Assembly (NCBI RefSeq): GCF_000380165.1
Contig: NZ_KB904679.1
Coordinates: forward strand, 1 to 49,494
DNA: 49,494 bases
Direction: 5' to 3'
From: Wenjunlia vitaminophila DSM 41686
GTDB lineage: Bacteria; Actinomycetota; Actinomycetes; Streptomycetales; Streptomycetaceae
Below the pieces are notes generated by a model, which was not told the origin of the DNA, did not search any database, and saw only the letters and a program-made list of their open reading frames with translations. Positions 35,212 through 44,077 of this stretch are shown piece by piece (the stretch's first letter is position 1; each line of letters starts with the position of its first letter). The translations under genes were made by a program, and so were the position numbers.

Positions 35212-35597
35212 CGGCCACCACCTCCGTGACCGAGGGTGACGGATCAGGCAGTGACCGTGCTGATCTCCATGGCGAGCTGGGGAGAACTCAGCGCCTGTGT
35301 ACAACTCCGTCATCCTGACGGGTGAACGTCACCGGCTCGGGGCTCCCTGTCCGACAGCCGATTCCGAATGAGTTGCTGAGCAGGTACACTCAGTGACGAG
35401 TGGCGGGTCAGCGGCTCACTCAGCGATGGCGCGCCGGGCTCCTACTCAACCTCAGCCGACGCGCTGAACCACCGGCGCCACTACCAACCAAACCGAACCA
35501 CCGGCGCCGCTGGACACCTGCGGCGCTACTGAACCACCGGGGCCACAAGCCACCGGGCCACGGATCACTGAGCTGCGGATCACTGAAGCGACGGGGG
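35212..35597. repeat. Intergenic region with degenerate GAACCACCGG repeats
   Basis: No gene is seen between DUF2469 and yraN. Three copies of GAACCACCGG(C/G)GCC occur at 35466, 35495 and 35531. A related CCACCGGGCC is near 35551, and GGATCACTGA occurs twice (near 35562 and 35577). A plus-strand promoter-like pair TTCCGA (35362-35367), 17 bp, TACACT (35385-35390) points into the repeats, so a small antisense RNA is possible. Confidence 0.45.
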
Positions 35598-35915
35598 TCA
35601 CATGGAGCTACCGGAGGGAAGCTCCAGATCGCTCTTGGTCAGCTCCTCGATGTTGACGTCCTTGAACGTCAGCACCCGCACCTTGCGGACGAACCGCGCC
35701 GGTCGGTACATGTCCCAGACCCAGGCGTCCGCCATGGAAACCTCGAAGAACACCTCACCCTGCACAGAGTGGACCTGCATCTCGTAGTCGTTGGTGAGGT
35801 AGAACCGGCGCTCGGTCTCGATCACGTACTTGAACAGCCCGACGACGTCCCGGTACTCCCGGTAGAGCTTGAGCTCCATCTCGGTTTCGTACTTCTCGAG
35901 GTCCTCCGCGCTCAT
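35598..35915 (-). CDS. DUF2469 family protein
   Basis: The 105-aa protein is conserved almost only in actinobacteria and always near this block. It begins MSAEDLEKYETEMELKLYRE and is acidic, with an aromatic-rich middle (MADAWVWDMYRPARFV). No enzymatic motif is visible. ATG 35913-35915 has AAGGGG eight bases upstream. It is separated by 42 bp from the Nudix gene. Function is unknown. Confidence 0.93.
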   Translation of the reverse strand: MSAEDLEKYETEMELKLYREYRDVVGLFKYVIETERRFYLTNDYEMQVHSVQGEVFFEVSMADAWVWDMYRPARFVRKVRVLTFKDVNIEELTKSDLELPSGSSM

Positions 35916-35957
35916 GGCATGTCCCCTTCTGCCTTACGTCCCCCCATTGTGAACCAG

Positions 35958-36461
35958 TCACTCGTTCTGCGGGTCCAGCACCAGCGGAACGGGGGGCGGG
36001 CCGCTCTCCAGCAGCGCGCCGAGGAGTTCCCCCAGCTCCGGCGGGTACACCGTCTGGTCGGTGGCAAGCAGCTCGGCCTCCGTCCACCAGCGCAGCTCGT
36101 CGGTGGAGACTCGTTCCAACGCCGTGCGTCCGGACTGGTCCAGGCGGGTTGTCCTGGTCCTTCCGAGGACGTACCGCTCGTCGTTGTCCCAGAGCCGGCC
36201 GGCGAAGGTGAAGGTGCTGCGCCGCCGCCAGAGCCACGGTCCGAGGTCGAGGTCGGTGATCCCCGTCTCTTCGGCCACCTCGCGCCGCGCCGCCTGCTCC
36301 AGACCCTCCCCCGGACGCACCCCGCCTCCCGGGGTGAACCACCAATCGGTCGCCCGATCGGCGGGCTCGAAGCCGTGGACCAGCAGAATCCGGTCGGCGG
36401 GGTCGAGCAGCACCACCCTGGCCGTGAGCCGGAGCCCGACGGACGCCACGTCCTCAGCCAC
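35958..36461 (-). CDS. Nudix hydrolase
   Basis: Hydrolyses a nucleoside diphosphate-linked substrate. The complete Nudix box is visible: GGGVRPGEGLEQAARREV, then AEETG. The domain spans about residues 10-140. The start is uncertain: GTG 36461 (used here, ~167 aa, overlapping lepB by 8 bp), GTG 36482, or GTG 36449; an ATG at 36521 would overlap lepB by 68 bp. None has a good ribosome site. It is probably translationally coupled to the signal peptidase upstream. The substrate is unknown. Confidence 0.85.
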   Translation of the reverse strand: MAEDVASVGLRLTARVVLLDPADRILLVHGFEPADRATDWWFTPGGGVRPGEGLEQAARREVAEETGITDLDLGPWLWRRRSTFTFAGRLWDNDERYVLGRTRTTRLDQSGRTALERVSTDELRWWTEAELLATDQTVYPPELGELLGALLESGPPPVPLVLDPQNE

Positions 36462-37218
36462 CGGAACGCCGGGCAGTTCCACGCCGGCCGACCCGGTCAG
36501 CCACCGGGCCCGCGGCCGCACCTCCGAGGATCAGCACGGAACCCGACAGGCAGGCCACCACCAGCCAGCGCAGCGGCCCGGGGGCCGAGACCGGACCGAC
36601 GACGCCGAACGCCTCCTCGTGCCCGCCGAACCCCATCCTGCTCGGTGGCCACACCGTGCCGTCCATCCGCGCCGTCACCGCCGACGCCGGCACGGTGCCC
36701 TGGTGGTCGGCCAGGTGCATCCGGGAGTCCTGGGAGGTGCCGCGGTTGTCCCCGAGCAGGAAGAGCCGTCCCTCCGGCACCGTGGCTTCGAACTCGGTCA
36801 GCGACGCGCGGCCACCCCCGAGGTACGGCTCCCGCACGGGGACGCCGTTGATGGTCAGCCTTCCCTCGTCGTCACAGCAGGCGACGGTGTCGCCGCCCAC
36901 CGCGATCACCCGCTTGAGCATGGAGACGTCGCCCCACACCGGATCTTCGAAGACCACGACGTCGCCGCGGCGCACCTCGTCACCGTCGATGCGCTGGGCG
37001 ATCACCCGGTCTCCGGGGGACACCGTGGGGGCCATGGAATCGGTCGGCACGGAGAACGGCCGGTACTCCAGCACGGCCAGCAGGAAACCGCCGACGAGCA
37101 ACACCAGACCGATGCCCACGGCGGCGTTGGACAGGTTGGTGAGCCGTCGGGAGCGTGGGGGAGCCGCGGCCTCGCCGTCGCCCCCGGTGCTGTCGTCCAC
37201 CGCTGCGGTGCTGCTCAT
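36454..37218 (-). CDS. lepB: Type I signal peptidase (copy 1 of 4)
   Basis: Membrane protease that removes signal peptides after Sec/Tat export. The 254-aa protein has an N-terminal helix (VGIGLVLLVGGFLLAVLEY), the catalytic Ser in VPTDSMAPT, the catalytic Lys in MLKRVIAVGGDTV, the LLGDNRGTSQDSR box and a C-terminal helix (WLVVACLSGSVLILGG). It is the most divergent of the four tandem copies. It is separated by 145 bp from copy 2, so it may be transcribed on its own or by read-through. Confidence 0.93.
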   Translation of the reverse strand: MSSTAAVDDSTGGDGEAAAPPRSRRLTNLSNAAVGIGLVLLVGGFLLAVLEYRPFSVPTDSMAPTVSPGDRVIAQRIDGDEVRRGDVVVFEDPVWGDVSMLKRVIAVGGDTVACCDDEGRLTINGVPVREPYLGGGRASLTEFEATVPEGRLFLLGDNRGTSQDSRMHLADHQGTVPASAVTARMDGTVWPPSRMGFGGHEEAFGVVGPVSAPGPLRWLVVACLSGSVLILGGAAAGPVADRVGRRGTARRSGG

Positions 37219-37363
37219 GGGCCGGCCTCCGCCCTGCTGGAAATGACGCCCGACAGGCGCACCTTACCCGCCGGTACCTCACCCAGTCAGCAGTGTTCGC
37301 CGCACTCCCCGGACCGCGCCACCCCCGGACGTCGGCCCGTGGCGTGCCCTTGCCCGCGTCGGG

Positions 37364-38533
37364 TCACTCCTGACCCGGGGCAGCGCCCGTCCCGGCCCTC
37401 CCGGTCCCGGTGCGCAGCAGCCGGCGGCGGTTCAACAGGGTCAGCGGAACCGCACCGAGCAGCCCCAGGGCCGCGGGGGCGGCACCGGCCGCGGCGGCCA
37501 ACCCGGGCTGGTCGAAGGTGCCCGGCACCGGAAGCGTGGCCCACCGGTCGATCGGCCAGGCCACCACGAAGGCGCGGCCCACGACCTGGTCCTCGTCGAT
37601 CGTGCCCTTGCCCGGGAGGTTCTGGTGGTACCGCGAGTCCATGGAGTCGTTCCGGTGGTCGCCCATCACCCACAGCCGTCCCTCGGGGACCTTGATCGGA
37701 CCGAAGGGGTGGTCACTGCAGGGCTTGACACCGGGGTAGACGTACGGCTCGTCCAGTGCCTTGCCGTTCACCTTGACCGGTCCGTCGCCGGTGCACTCCA
37801 CCGTGTCACCGCCAACCGCGATCACCCGCTTGATCAGGTCTTTCTCCTCGGACGAAGGCATCAGCCCGATGAAGCTCAGGGCCTTCTGCACTGGGTTCTG
37901 TTCCTCGGTCGGCTCGTTGAGCCACCCTCCGGGATCGTGGAAGACCACGACCTCGCCGCGTTCGGGCTTGCTCCCGAACCACGGGGTCAGCTTGTCCACC
38001 AGCACCCGGTCCCCCTGTTGCAGGGTGTTCTGCATGGAGTTGGAGGGGATCGAGAAGGCCTGCACGAAGAAGGTCTTGATGCCCAGCGCCAGGATCAGGG
38101 CGATGCCGATCAGGATCGGCAGTTCCTTCCAGAAGGAACGCTGCTTGCGGGTCTCGCCACGCTCCCCCTGTGCGGTCTCGGCGGAGTCCTCGTCCGAGCC
38201 ATCCGGCCCGTCCGCCTCGCCGCGGGCCGGGGCGTCGGGCGCCTGATCCACGTTCCGCTCCGGGGGACCAGGCGCTTCGTCGGCCAGCGGCTCCCCCCGG
38301 GGCTCGGGCGGAATCCGGTCGGCGACGTCGTCGGCGCCGGAGCGCGCGGGGTCGTCCGCACCGGGCGCCGGCGCGGGGTCGGCGCCCGCACCCCCGTCCC
38401 GCACGGGTGGGAAGGCGGCGGTGCCGGACTCCTCGGACGTGTCGCCGCTCGCAGGTCGCGCCGGCTGAGCCGGGGCGTCCCGCCCCTCCGGCTCACCCGA
38501 CCCGGACCGCGCGCCGACCACCAGGTCCCCCAC
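37364..38533 (-). CDS. lepB: Type I signal peptidase (copy 2 of 4)
   Basis: The 389-aa protein starts with ~130 residues of acidic, Pro-rich cytosolic extension, then a membrane helix. The catalytic Ser is in IPSNSMQNT, the Lys in LIKRVIAVGGDTV, and MGDHRNDSMDSR and a C-terminal helix follow. The start is GTG 38531-38533, with GGGAGGAG about six bases upstream overlapping the end of copy 3; the two are 2 bp apart. The long extension sets it apart from the E. coli enzyme. Confidence 0.95.
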   Translation of the reverse strand: MGDLVVGARSGSGEPEGRDAPAQPARPASGDTSEESGTAAFPPVRDGGAGADPAPAPGADDPARSGADDVADRIPPEPRGEPLADEAPGPPERNVDQAPDAPARGEADGPDGSDEDSAETAQGERGETRKQRSFWKELPILIGIALILALGIKTFFVQAFSIPSNSMQNTLQQGDRVLVDKLTPWFGSKPERGEVVVFHDPGGWLNEPTEEQNPVQKALSFIGLMPSSEEKDLIKRVIAVGGDTVECTGDGPVKVNGKALDEPYVYPGVKPCSDHPFGPIKVPEGRLWVMGDHRNDSMDSRYHQNLPGKGTIDEDQVVGRAFVVAWPIDRWATLPVPGTFDQPGLAAAAGAAPAALGLLGAVPLTLLNRRRLLRTGTGRAGTGAAPGQE

Positions 38534-38535
38534 AG

Positions 38536-39627
38536 CTACTCCTCCCTACAGTGCGCTTCGCCCCACGCCCGTCTGCGGACGCTGCGTTCCAACCGGGCCG
38601 CTCCTCGGTACGGAAGCACGCCCACCACTGTCATAACGAGCGGGAGTTCCACCAGAACCGGGGCCACGATCGATTCACGCGGATGACGCCCGCCGTCGAG
38701 CGCGGAGACCGGCTTCCCTGCGTCCGGCACCGCCGCGAACACCTCGGGCTCGTCCAGTCCCCGCCAGTGGCCGGTGGGCCAGGCAACGACCATGGCACGC
38801 CCCACCACCAGGTCCTCCGAGATGGTGCCGTGCCCGGGCTCGTCGAGGTGGTAGCGGGAGTCAGCGGAGTTGGCCCGGTGGTCGCCCATGACGAACAGCC
38901 TTCCCCGGGGAACCTCCACTGTGAACGTGATCGTCGAAGGCTCGTTCCCCGGGTACAGGTACGACTCGTCGATCGGGTGCCCGTTGACGGTGACCCGCCC
39001 GGCGCTGTCGCAACAGGCCACCGTGTCGCCACCGACCGCGATCACCCGTTTGATCAGGTCGTCCTCATCTTCCGACGGTAGCAGGCCGACGAAGGTGAAG
39101 AACGTCTTCACCTCGTGGACCACCGGCGGGTCGTCCCCGGAGGACGGCTCCTCCTCGAGCCAGCCACCCGGGTCCCGGAACACCACCACGTCACCGCGGG
39201 ACGGCTTGGCCCCGAACCACGGCGTCAGTTTGTCCACCACCACCCGGTCACCGATGTGGATGGTGTTCTCCATCGATCCGCTCGGGATGGAGAACGGTTG
39301 CACCACGAAGGTCTTCAACAACAGGGCGATCACCAAGGCGGCGCCGATCAGCAGCGGCACCTCGCGGACGGCCGACCTGCGCCGGCGCCGCTTGGCCCGC
39401 TGCGCCTGACGACGTCGCTCGGCGCGCCCCGTGCGCGGACCGCCGCCGTCGCGCGGGTCGGCCGGCGCCGGACTCCCGTCCCGCGGCGTCGGAGCAAGGG
39501 GAGGCTGCGGCTCCGGGGGTGGCTGCGGTACGCCGTTGGGCTCGGCGGCCCACCGCGGGAGGCTCCCATACGGGTCGTGTCCCCCGTTCCGGGGCTCGCC
39601 ACCCGCGCGTCCCCCGTGACTACCCAT
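38536..39627 (-). CDS. lepB: Type I signal peptidase (copy 3 of 4)
   Basis: The 363-aa protein has ~85 residues of Pro/Arg-rich cytosolic N-terminus and then a membrane helix (VPLLIGAALVIALLLKTFVV). The catalytic Ser is in IPSGSMENT and the Lys in LIKRVIAVGGDTV. The MGDHRANSADSR box and a C-terminal hydrophobic segment (VELPLVMTVVGVLPY) complete it. ATG 39625-39627 overlaps the stop of copy 4 by eight bases. It is closely related to copy 2. Confidence 0.95.
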   Translation of the reverse strand: MGSHGGRAGGEPRNGGHDPYGSLPRWAAEPNGVPQPPPEPQPPLAPTPRDGSPAPADPRDGGGPRTGRAERRRQAQRAKRRRRRSAVREVPLLIGAALVIALLLKTFVVQPFSIPSGSMENTIHIGDRVVVDKLTPWFGAKPSRGDVVVFRDPGGWLEEEPSSGDDPPVVHEVKTFFTFVGLLPSEDEDDLIKRVIAVGGDTVACCDSAGRVTVNGHPIDESYLYPGNEPSTITFTVEVPRGRLFVMGDHRANSADSRYHLDEPGHGTISEDLVVGRAMVVAWPTGHWRGLDEPEVFAAVPDAGKPVSALDGGRHPRESIVAPVLVELPLVMTVVGVLPYRGAARLERSVRRRAWGEAHCREE

Positions 39628-40462
39628 GGGTTCCGTCCGGGACCCGGGCGAAGACCCGCGGGCGTTCCACCTCGCCGAAGTGTGACGGTGGCCACACGAT
39701 CCAGTCCGCCCGGCCGATCACCTTGTCCACCGGGACCATGCCGCCCCCCGGCTGACCCAGGTGGTCGCGGGAGTCACTGGACGCGGACCTGTGGTCACCC
39801 AGCACGAAGAGCGTCCCGTCCGGCACCACCACGTCGAACGGCACCGTCGACCCCCGGTCCCCCGGGTAGAGGTACGCCCGCTCGTCGAGCACCATGCCGT
39901 TGATCGATATCCGACCGTCGGCGTCACAGCAGGTGACCCTGTCACCGCCAATCCCGATCACCCGCTTGGTGTAGTCCGTCTCGCCCGGCCTGGCGAACCC
40001 CACCAGGCCGGCGGCCTTGTGGAACAGCCCGGTCAGCGGGTCGGAGTCGCCGGCCCCGCCCCCGTGGACGAAGGAGCCGGAGCCGTCGAAGACGATCAGG
40101 TCTCCGCGCCGCACCTCGTCTCCGAAACGGTACGCCAGCTTGTTCACCATGATCCGGTCGCCGACCCGCAGGGTGTTCTCCATGGAACCGCTCGGCACCA
40201 CGAACGGCTGCGCCACCAGGGCGTTGACCAGGGACAGCGTCAGCACGCACACCACGAGGCCGAACAGTGCCGCACGCCTCGCACCACGGCTGGGCAGCAA
40301 CCGCCGCGGAGCCCGGAGCCCGGGAGGCCACCACGACGACAGCAGGCCCCTGGTCCGCGGGAGAACGCCGGAGCGCGACCGCCGCTCCCCCTCCGGGGCC
40401 GTTGTGGGCCGCTCGGAAACGGGGGCGGGGTCGCGCTCGGTCGTCGTGTCGCCGGTGTCCAT
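39620..40462 (-). CDS. lepB: Type I signal peptidase (copy 4 of 4)
   Basis: The 280-aa protein has the catalytic Ser in VPSGSMENT, Lys in YTKRVIGIGGD and the LGDHRSASSDSRDH box. Unlike the other three it has no C-terminal membrane helix. ATG 40460-40462 was chosen; GTG 40493-40495 is an alternative that adds 11 residues, and neither has a good ribosome site. It lies 53 bp after rplS and overlaps copy 3, so copies 4-3-2 form one unit. Confidence 0.93.
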   Translation of the reverse strand: MDTGDTTTERDPAPVSERPTTAPEGERRSRSGVLPRTRGLLSSWWPPGLRAPRRLLPSRGARRAALFGLVVCVLTLSLVNALVAQPFVVPSGSMENTLRVGDRIMVNKLAYRFGDEVRRGDLIVFDGSGSFVHGGGAGDSDPLTGLFHKAAGLVGFARPGETDYTKRVIGIGGDRVTCCDADGRISINGMVLDERAYLYPGDRGSTVPFDVVVPDGTLFVLGDHRSASSDSRDHLGQPGGGMVPVDKVIGRADWIVWPPSHFGEVERPRVFARVPDGTHG

Positions 40463-40515
40463 CGGGCCAGAGCCTATCCGGCCGTCGAGGAACACCTCGG
40501 ACTGCTGCTCGACGC

Positions 40516-40866
40516 TCAGCTCGTCTCGCGCTTCTCCTTGATCTTGGCAGCCTTGCCGCGCAGCCCACGCAGGTAGTACAGCTTCGCGCGGCGCACGTCA
40601 CCGCGGGTCACGACCTCGATGCGCTCCACGATCGGGGTGTGCACCGGGAAGGTGCGCTCCACGCCGACACCGAAGCTGACCTTGCGGACGGTGAACGTCT
40701 CGCGGACACCGGAGCCCTGGCGCCGGATGACCACGCCCTTGAACTGCTGCACGCGCGAGCGGTTGCCCTCGATGACCCGCACGTGGACGTTGACCGTGTC
40801 ACCGGGGCGGAAGGCGGGGATGTCGTCGCGCACGGAGGCGGCGTCGACGGCGTCAAGAAGATGCAT
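40516..40866 (-). CDS. rplS: 50S ribosomal protein L19
   Basis: Large-subunit protein at the 30S-50S interface. The 116-aa protein contains the family motifs [32 protein letters not shown] and [21 protein letters not shown] 40864-40866 has GAGGA about 12 bases upstream, right after a perfect hairpin in its leader. It follows trmD by 226 bp, which suggests its own promoter or processing. Confidence 0.97.
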   Translation of the reverse strand: MHLLDAVDAASVRDDIPAFRPGDTVNVHVRVIEGNRSRVQQFKGVVIRRQGSGVRETFTVRKVSFGVGVERTFPVHTPIVERIEVVTRGDVRRAKLYYLRGLRGKAAKIKEKRETS

Positions 40867-40882
40867 GACCGTCTGCTTTCCT

Positions 40883-40906
40883 CGCTGATGCCACAGGTCA
40901 TCAGCG
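40883..40906 (-). promoter_or_regulatory. Hairpin in the rplS leader
   Basis: CGCTGATG (40883-40890) and CATCAGCG (40899-40906) form a perfect 8-bp stem with an 8-nt loop. It ends immediately before the GAGGA of rplS on the minus strand. It could be an L19 autoregulatory site or an mRNA-processing element (inference). Confidence 0.55.
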
Positions 40907-41092
40907 GTCTCGTGATGCCGAAGGGTGCTGTCGGGTCAGGCGAGCGACGCTCCCCCTGTGGCGGGGGCGCCGGTCGCGCCTCGTTGCCTCGACCCGGTGC
41001 TGACCGCTGGCGTCCGCACCCGTGGTGAGCGCGCTGCCTGCGGTTGCTTCACCGGGGTGGGCCTGGGCGTTCGACGGCCAGACAACAGCGGC

Positions 41093-41941
41093 TCATTCTT
41101 CCACAGCCTCGGGTGACCGCCAAAACCGGCTGCCGTCCCCGGCCACCCAGCCCAGTTCCTCCAGCAGTTTCCGGTCCGCCGCGTCGAACGCGTCGGGCTC
41201 GGTGCGCTCGATGAGGTCGGGGCGCAGGGCCGCGGTCCGCCGCAGGGCCTCGTCCCGCCGCCAACGCTCGATCCGACCGTGGTGCCCGGACAGCAGCACC
41301 TCGGGAACCGCTCGGTCCCGCCACACCGGCGGCTTGGTGTAGACGGGCCCCTCCAGCAGGTTCGCCATGGGTCCCGGGGCGAACGAGTCCTCCTGGTGCG
41401 AGCGGACGTTGCCGAGGACCCCGGGCAGCAACCGGGCCACCGCCTCCACCATCACCAGGACCGCGGCCTCCCCGCCGGCCAGCACGTAGTCCCCGATGGA
41501 CAGCTCCCGCACCGGCATCCTGGTCCCGGCGTCCTCGATCACCCGGCGGTCGATCCCCTCATAGCGCGCGGGGGCGAAGACCAACCAGGGCCGTTGGGAG
41601 AGCTCGACGGCGACCTGCTGGGTGAACGGGCGTCCACTTGGCGTGGGCACCACGAGCACCGGGGGCTGTGGCTCCGGACCACCGGCCGGGGAACCCTCCT
41701 GCGGGTGACCTGCGGCACCGGTGACCTCGTCAAGTGCCTCCCCCCAGGGCTCCGGCTTCATCACCATGCCGGGTCCGCCGCCGAAGGGCGTGTCGTCCAC
41801 CGTGCGGTGCCGGTCGTGGGTCCACCGGCGCAGGTCGTGCACCCCGAGCCGCAGCAGCCCGCGGGCGTGCGCCTTCCCGACGAGGGAGACGTTCAACGGC
41901 TCCAGGTACTCGGGAAAGATCGTGATGACGTCGATGCGCAT
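41093..41941 (-). CDS. trmD: tRNA (guanine-37 N1) methyltransferase
   Basis: Methylates G37 next to the anticodon to prevent frameshifting. The 282-aa SPOUT enzyme begins MRIDVITIFPEYLEPLNVSL and has DDTPFGGGPGMVMKPEP, RYEGIDRRVIE and the knotted SAM site SIGDYVLAGGEAAVLVM. An insertion rich in Pro/Gly at about 78-95 is typical of actinobacteria. It lies 11 bp downstream of rimM, the same unit. Confidence 0.97.
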   Translation of the reverse strand: MRIDVITIFPEYLEPLNVSLVGKAHARGLLRLGVHDLRRWTHDRHRTVDDTPFGGGPGMVMKPEPWGEALDEVTGAAGHPQEGSPAGGPEPQPPVLVVPTPSGRPFTQQVAVELSQRPWLVFAPARYEGIDRRVIEDAGTRMPVRELSIGDYVLAGGEAAVLVMVEAVARLLPGVLGNVRSHQEDSFAPGPMANLLEGPVYTKPPVWRDRAVPEVLLSGHHGRIERWRRDEALRRTAALRPDLIERTEPDAFDAADRKLLEELGWVAGDGSRFWRSPEAVEE

Positions 41942-41952
41942 GCGGGGACCCG

Positions 41953-42477
41953 TCAGCCGCCCGTGCCGGCGTCACCGAGCAGGCCCGGCGGTGGGGTGAT
42001 CACGGCGCGCTGTTCCTCGAGGTCGATCTCGGGAACGATCTCGGTGACGAACGGGACGAGCACCTCGCCGCCGTCCGGGCGCCGCACGACCAGCAGGTCC
42101 TGGGCGGGCAGGTGGGCGATGGACTCGATCCGGCCGACCTCGGTGCCGTCCACGGTCACCACGTCCAGATCGACGAGTTGGTGGTCGTAGAACTCCTCGG
42201 GGTCCTCCGGGCGCTCCTGCGGATCGACCTCGGCGATGAGCAAGGTGTTGCGCAGTGCCTCCGCCGCGGTGCGGTCGGTCACCCCGACGAACCGCAGCAA
42301 CAACCGGCCGCTGTGCACCCGCCCGGACTCCACAGTGAGCGGGCCGGTCGCCGCCGGGTCGGTGGCGAGCACGGCTCCCGGACCGAGTCGCAGTTCCGGT
42401 TCGTCGGTGCGCACCTCGACCGACACCTCGCCCTTGATCCCGTGGGCGCGGCCGATCCGGCCTACTACGAGCTGCAC
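41953..42477 (-). CDS. rimM: 16S rRNA processing protein RimM
   Basis: Assembly factor for the 30S head, binding S19. The 174-aa protein begins with [17 protein letters not shown] and has an N-terminal beta-barrel and a PRC-like C-terminal barrel ([18 protein letters not shown]). The start is GTG 42475-42477; earlier in-frame codons are unlikely. The ribosome site is weak (GAGAG). It is 109 bp after khpA, within the rpsP-khpA-rimM-trmD cluster. Confidence 0.95.
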   Translation of the reverse strand: MQLVVGRIGRAHGIKGEVSVEVRTDEPELRLGPGAVLATDPAATGPLTVESGRVHSGRLLLRFVGVTDRTAAEALRNTLLIAEVDPQERPEDPEEFYDHQLVDLDVVTVDGTEVGRIESIAHLPAQDLLVVRRPDGGEVLVPFVTEIVPEIDLEEQRAVITPPPGLLGDAGTGG

Positions 42478-42586
42478 GTGGGGAACTCTCTTCGAGCGGT
42501 GGCGCGGATCACGACCGCACCACAGGCGACCTCGGGCCGGGCAGGACACCCGGTCCCGCCCGGCCCGAGCCGGCGATCATCTGAAC

Positions 42587-42826
42587 TCAGCGAACGTGGT
42601 CGACATCGACCAGGTCGACGCGGACGCCACGACCCCCGAGAGCGCCCACGACGGTGCGCAGGGCCCGCGCGGTGCGGCCGTTGCGGCCGATCACCTTACC
42701 GAGGTCGTCGGGGTGCACCCGAACCTCGAGGACCCGGCCGCGGCGCAGTTCGCGAGCGGAGACGGAGACCTCGTCGGGGTTGTCGACGATGCCCCTCACC
42801 AGGTGCTCGAGGGCTTCCTCGAGCAT
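42587..42826 (-). CDS. khpA: KH-domain RNA-binding protein
   Basis: The 79-aa protein is a single KH domain with the GxxG loop IGRNGRTARAL. It is a YlqC/KhpA-type RNA chaperone that in firmicutes partners KhpB; binding of rRNA or sRNA is inferred. It starts 2 bp after the rpsP stop, so it is co-translated. Length and position are standard. Confidence 0.95.
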   Translation of the reverse strand: MLEEALEHLVRGIVDNPDEVSVSARELRRGRVLEVRVHPDDLGKVIGRNGRTARALRTVVGALGGRGVRVDLVDVDHVR

Positions 42827-42828
42827 GG

Positions 42829-43275
42829 TCAGGCCCCGGACGAGGCGGTCTCGGCCGACGCGGCGGTGCCCGCCTCGCCGTCCTTCTTCTCGCCCTTCTT
42901 GCCCTTCTGGGTGATGGCCTCACCCTTGGGCTCGTCGCCGAGGTCCTTGGCGGCGGCCTCGAACAGGGCGCTCTTGTCAGCCTTGGGCTGGGCGACCTTC
43001 AGCGGCGGCGGCGCCGGCAGGCCCTTGAACTTCTGCCAGTCACCGGTGGCCTTCAGGATGGCCAGCACGGGCTCGGTTGGCTGCGCGCCGACGCTCAGCC
43101 AGTACTGCGCGCGCTCGGAGTCGACCTCGATCCGGGAGGGGTTCTGCACCGGGTGGTACAGGCCGATCTCCTCGATCGCGCGACCATCACGGCGGGTGCG
43201 GGCGTCAGCGACGACGATGCGGTAGTGCGGCGACCGGATCTTGCCCAGTCGCTTCAGCTTGATCTTGACTGCCAC
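42829..43275 (-). CDS. rpsP: 30S ribosomal protein S16
   Basis: Small-subunit protein needed for 30S assembly. The 148-aa protein begins [20 protein letters not shown] and includes [20 protein letters not shown] and GAQPTEPV. The C-terminal ~60 residues form a Lys/Ala/Glu-rich tail usual in actinobacteria. The start is GTG 43273-43275 with AGGAGA nine bases upstream. It is the first gene of rpsP-khpA-rimM-trmD, with its promoter in the 161-bp gap after the SprT-like gene. Confidence 0.97.
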   Translation of the reverse strand: MAVKIKLKRLGKIRSPHYRIVVADARTRRDGRAIEEIGLYHPVQNPSRIEVDSERAQYWLSVGAQPTEPVLAILKATGDWQKFKGLPAPPPLKVAQPKADKSALFEAAAKDLGDEPKGEAITQKGKKGEKKDGEAGTAASAETASSGA

Positions 43276-43436
43276 GGGAGTGGTGTCTCCTGGTGTTGAC
43301 GTGGTTGAGCACACGGGACACACGTGGGGCAGTGGGAGCCGAGCGCTCGAACGGACGCGTCAGCCGAAGGAGAGAGGGGTCCTGGCGGCTGCCGAGTACT
43401 CAGCTCGCCATTCTGCCACACTCCAGGTCAGGGCGA

Positions 43437-44027
43437 TTACCCGACCGGCACTGCCTCGGGGATGCGGAACGCCTGCCCGCACGCTCCGCACATGATCGGC
43501 GCCTGGGCGAGGACGGACGGTACCACCCGCACGTTGCGGCCACAGCCGCAGACGGCCTTCACCCGGACCCCACCACCGGAGGAGCCGTGTCGTGCGGCCG
43601 GGCCGCGGAAGGACTTGGCGGTGTCCGCCGTGGTCACCTTGGAGTGGGTGCCGAGGGCCTTGCGCAGCCGCTCCATGGTGGAGCGGTAACGCCGCTTGGT
43701 GGCCGGGGTCATCACCACCAGGGAGAAGCCACTACTGGGATGCGGTTGCTCAGAGTGCTCGAGACCGAGCTCGGCGGCGATGGCCAGAAAGCGTCGGTTG
43801 TGGTACCGGCCGGCACGTGATGTGTCCCGGACACCGCGGGCGGCGGCGATGCCGTGGACGGCCTCGTGCAGCAGTCGTTCGAAGGAGAGCTCGGTGCCGC
43901 AAGCGGACGACGACTCTCCGATCAGGGATTCGGGCGAGGCCAGATTTGGCAGCTCAGGGTGGTGACGCTGGATGTCGGCCCACGCGGCTGCCAGCTCGGC
44001 GGCAAGAACAAATGGTGTCGTGCTCAC
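43437..44027 (-). CDS. SprT-like zinc metalloprotein
   Basis: The ~196-aa protein has the HEAVHG (HExxH) zinc site and a following His in GRYHNRRF, the SprT pattern. At the C-terminus is a zinc-ribbon with CGCG and CGAC. Eukaryotic relatives (Spartan) clear DNA-protein crosslinks; the role in actinobacteria is unproven. The start is taken as GTG 44025-44027 (VSTTPFVLAAEL); GTG 44088-44090 would add 21 residues that span a strong hairpin, which makes it less likely. No good ribosome site is seen for either. Confidence 0.82.
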   Translation of the reverse strand: MSTTPFVLAAELAAAWADIQRHHPELPNLASPESLIGESSSACGTELSFERLLHEAVHGIAAARGVRDTSRAGRYHNRRFLAIAAELGLEHSEQPHPSSGFSLVVMTPATKRRYRSTMERLRKALGTHSKVTTADTAKSFRGPAARHGSSGGGVRVKAVCGCGRNVRVVPSVLAQAPIMCGACGQAFRIPEAVPVG

Positions 44028-44043
44028 GTCGTGACAACGAAAC

Positions 44044-44077
44044 GGGATGGCCCGGTGTTCCGATTCCGGGCCATCCC
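44044..44077 (-). promoter_or_regulatory. Strong hairpin and AT-rich palindrome upstream of the SprT-like gene
   Basis: GGGATGGCCCGG (44044-44055) pairs perfectly with CCGGGCCATCCC (44066-44077); 12-bp stem, 10-nt loop. Directly beside it is the AT-rich CAAATAATTTG (44078-44088 region), an 11-bp palindrome unusual in this genome. The pair could be a terminator ahead of, or a regulatory leader for, the gene. The remaining 44089-44268 shows no gene. Confidence 0.5.
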
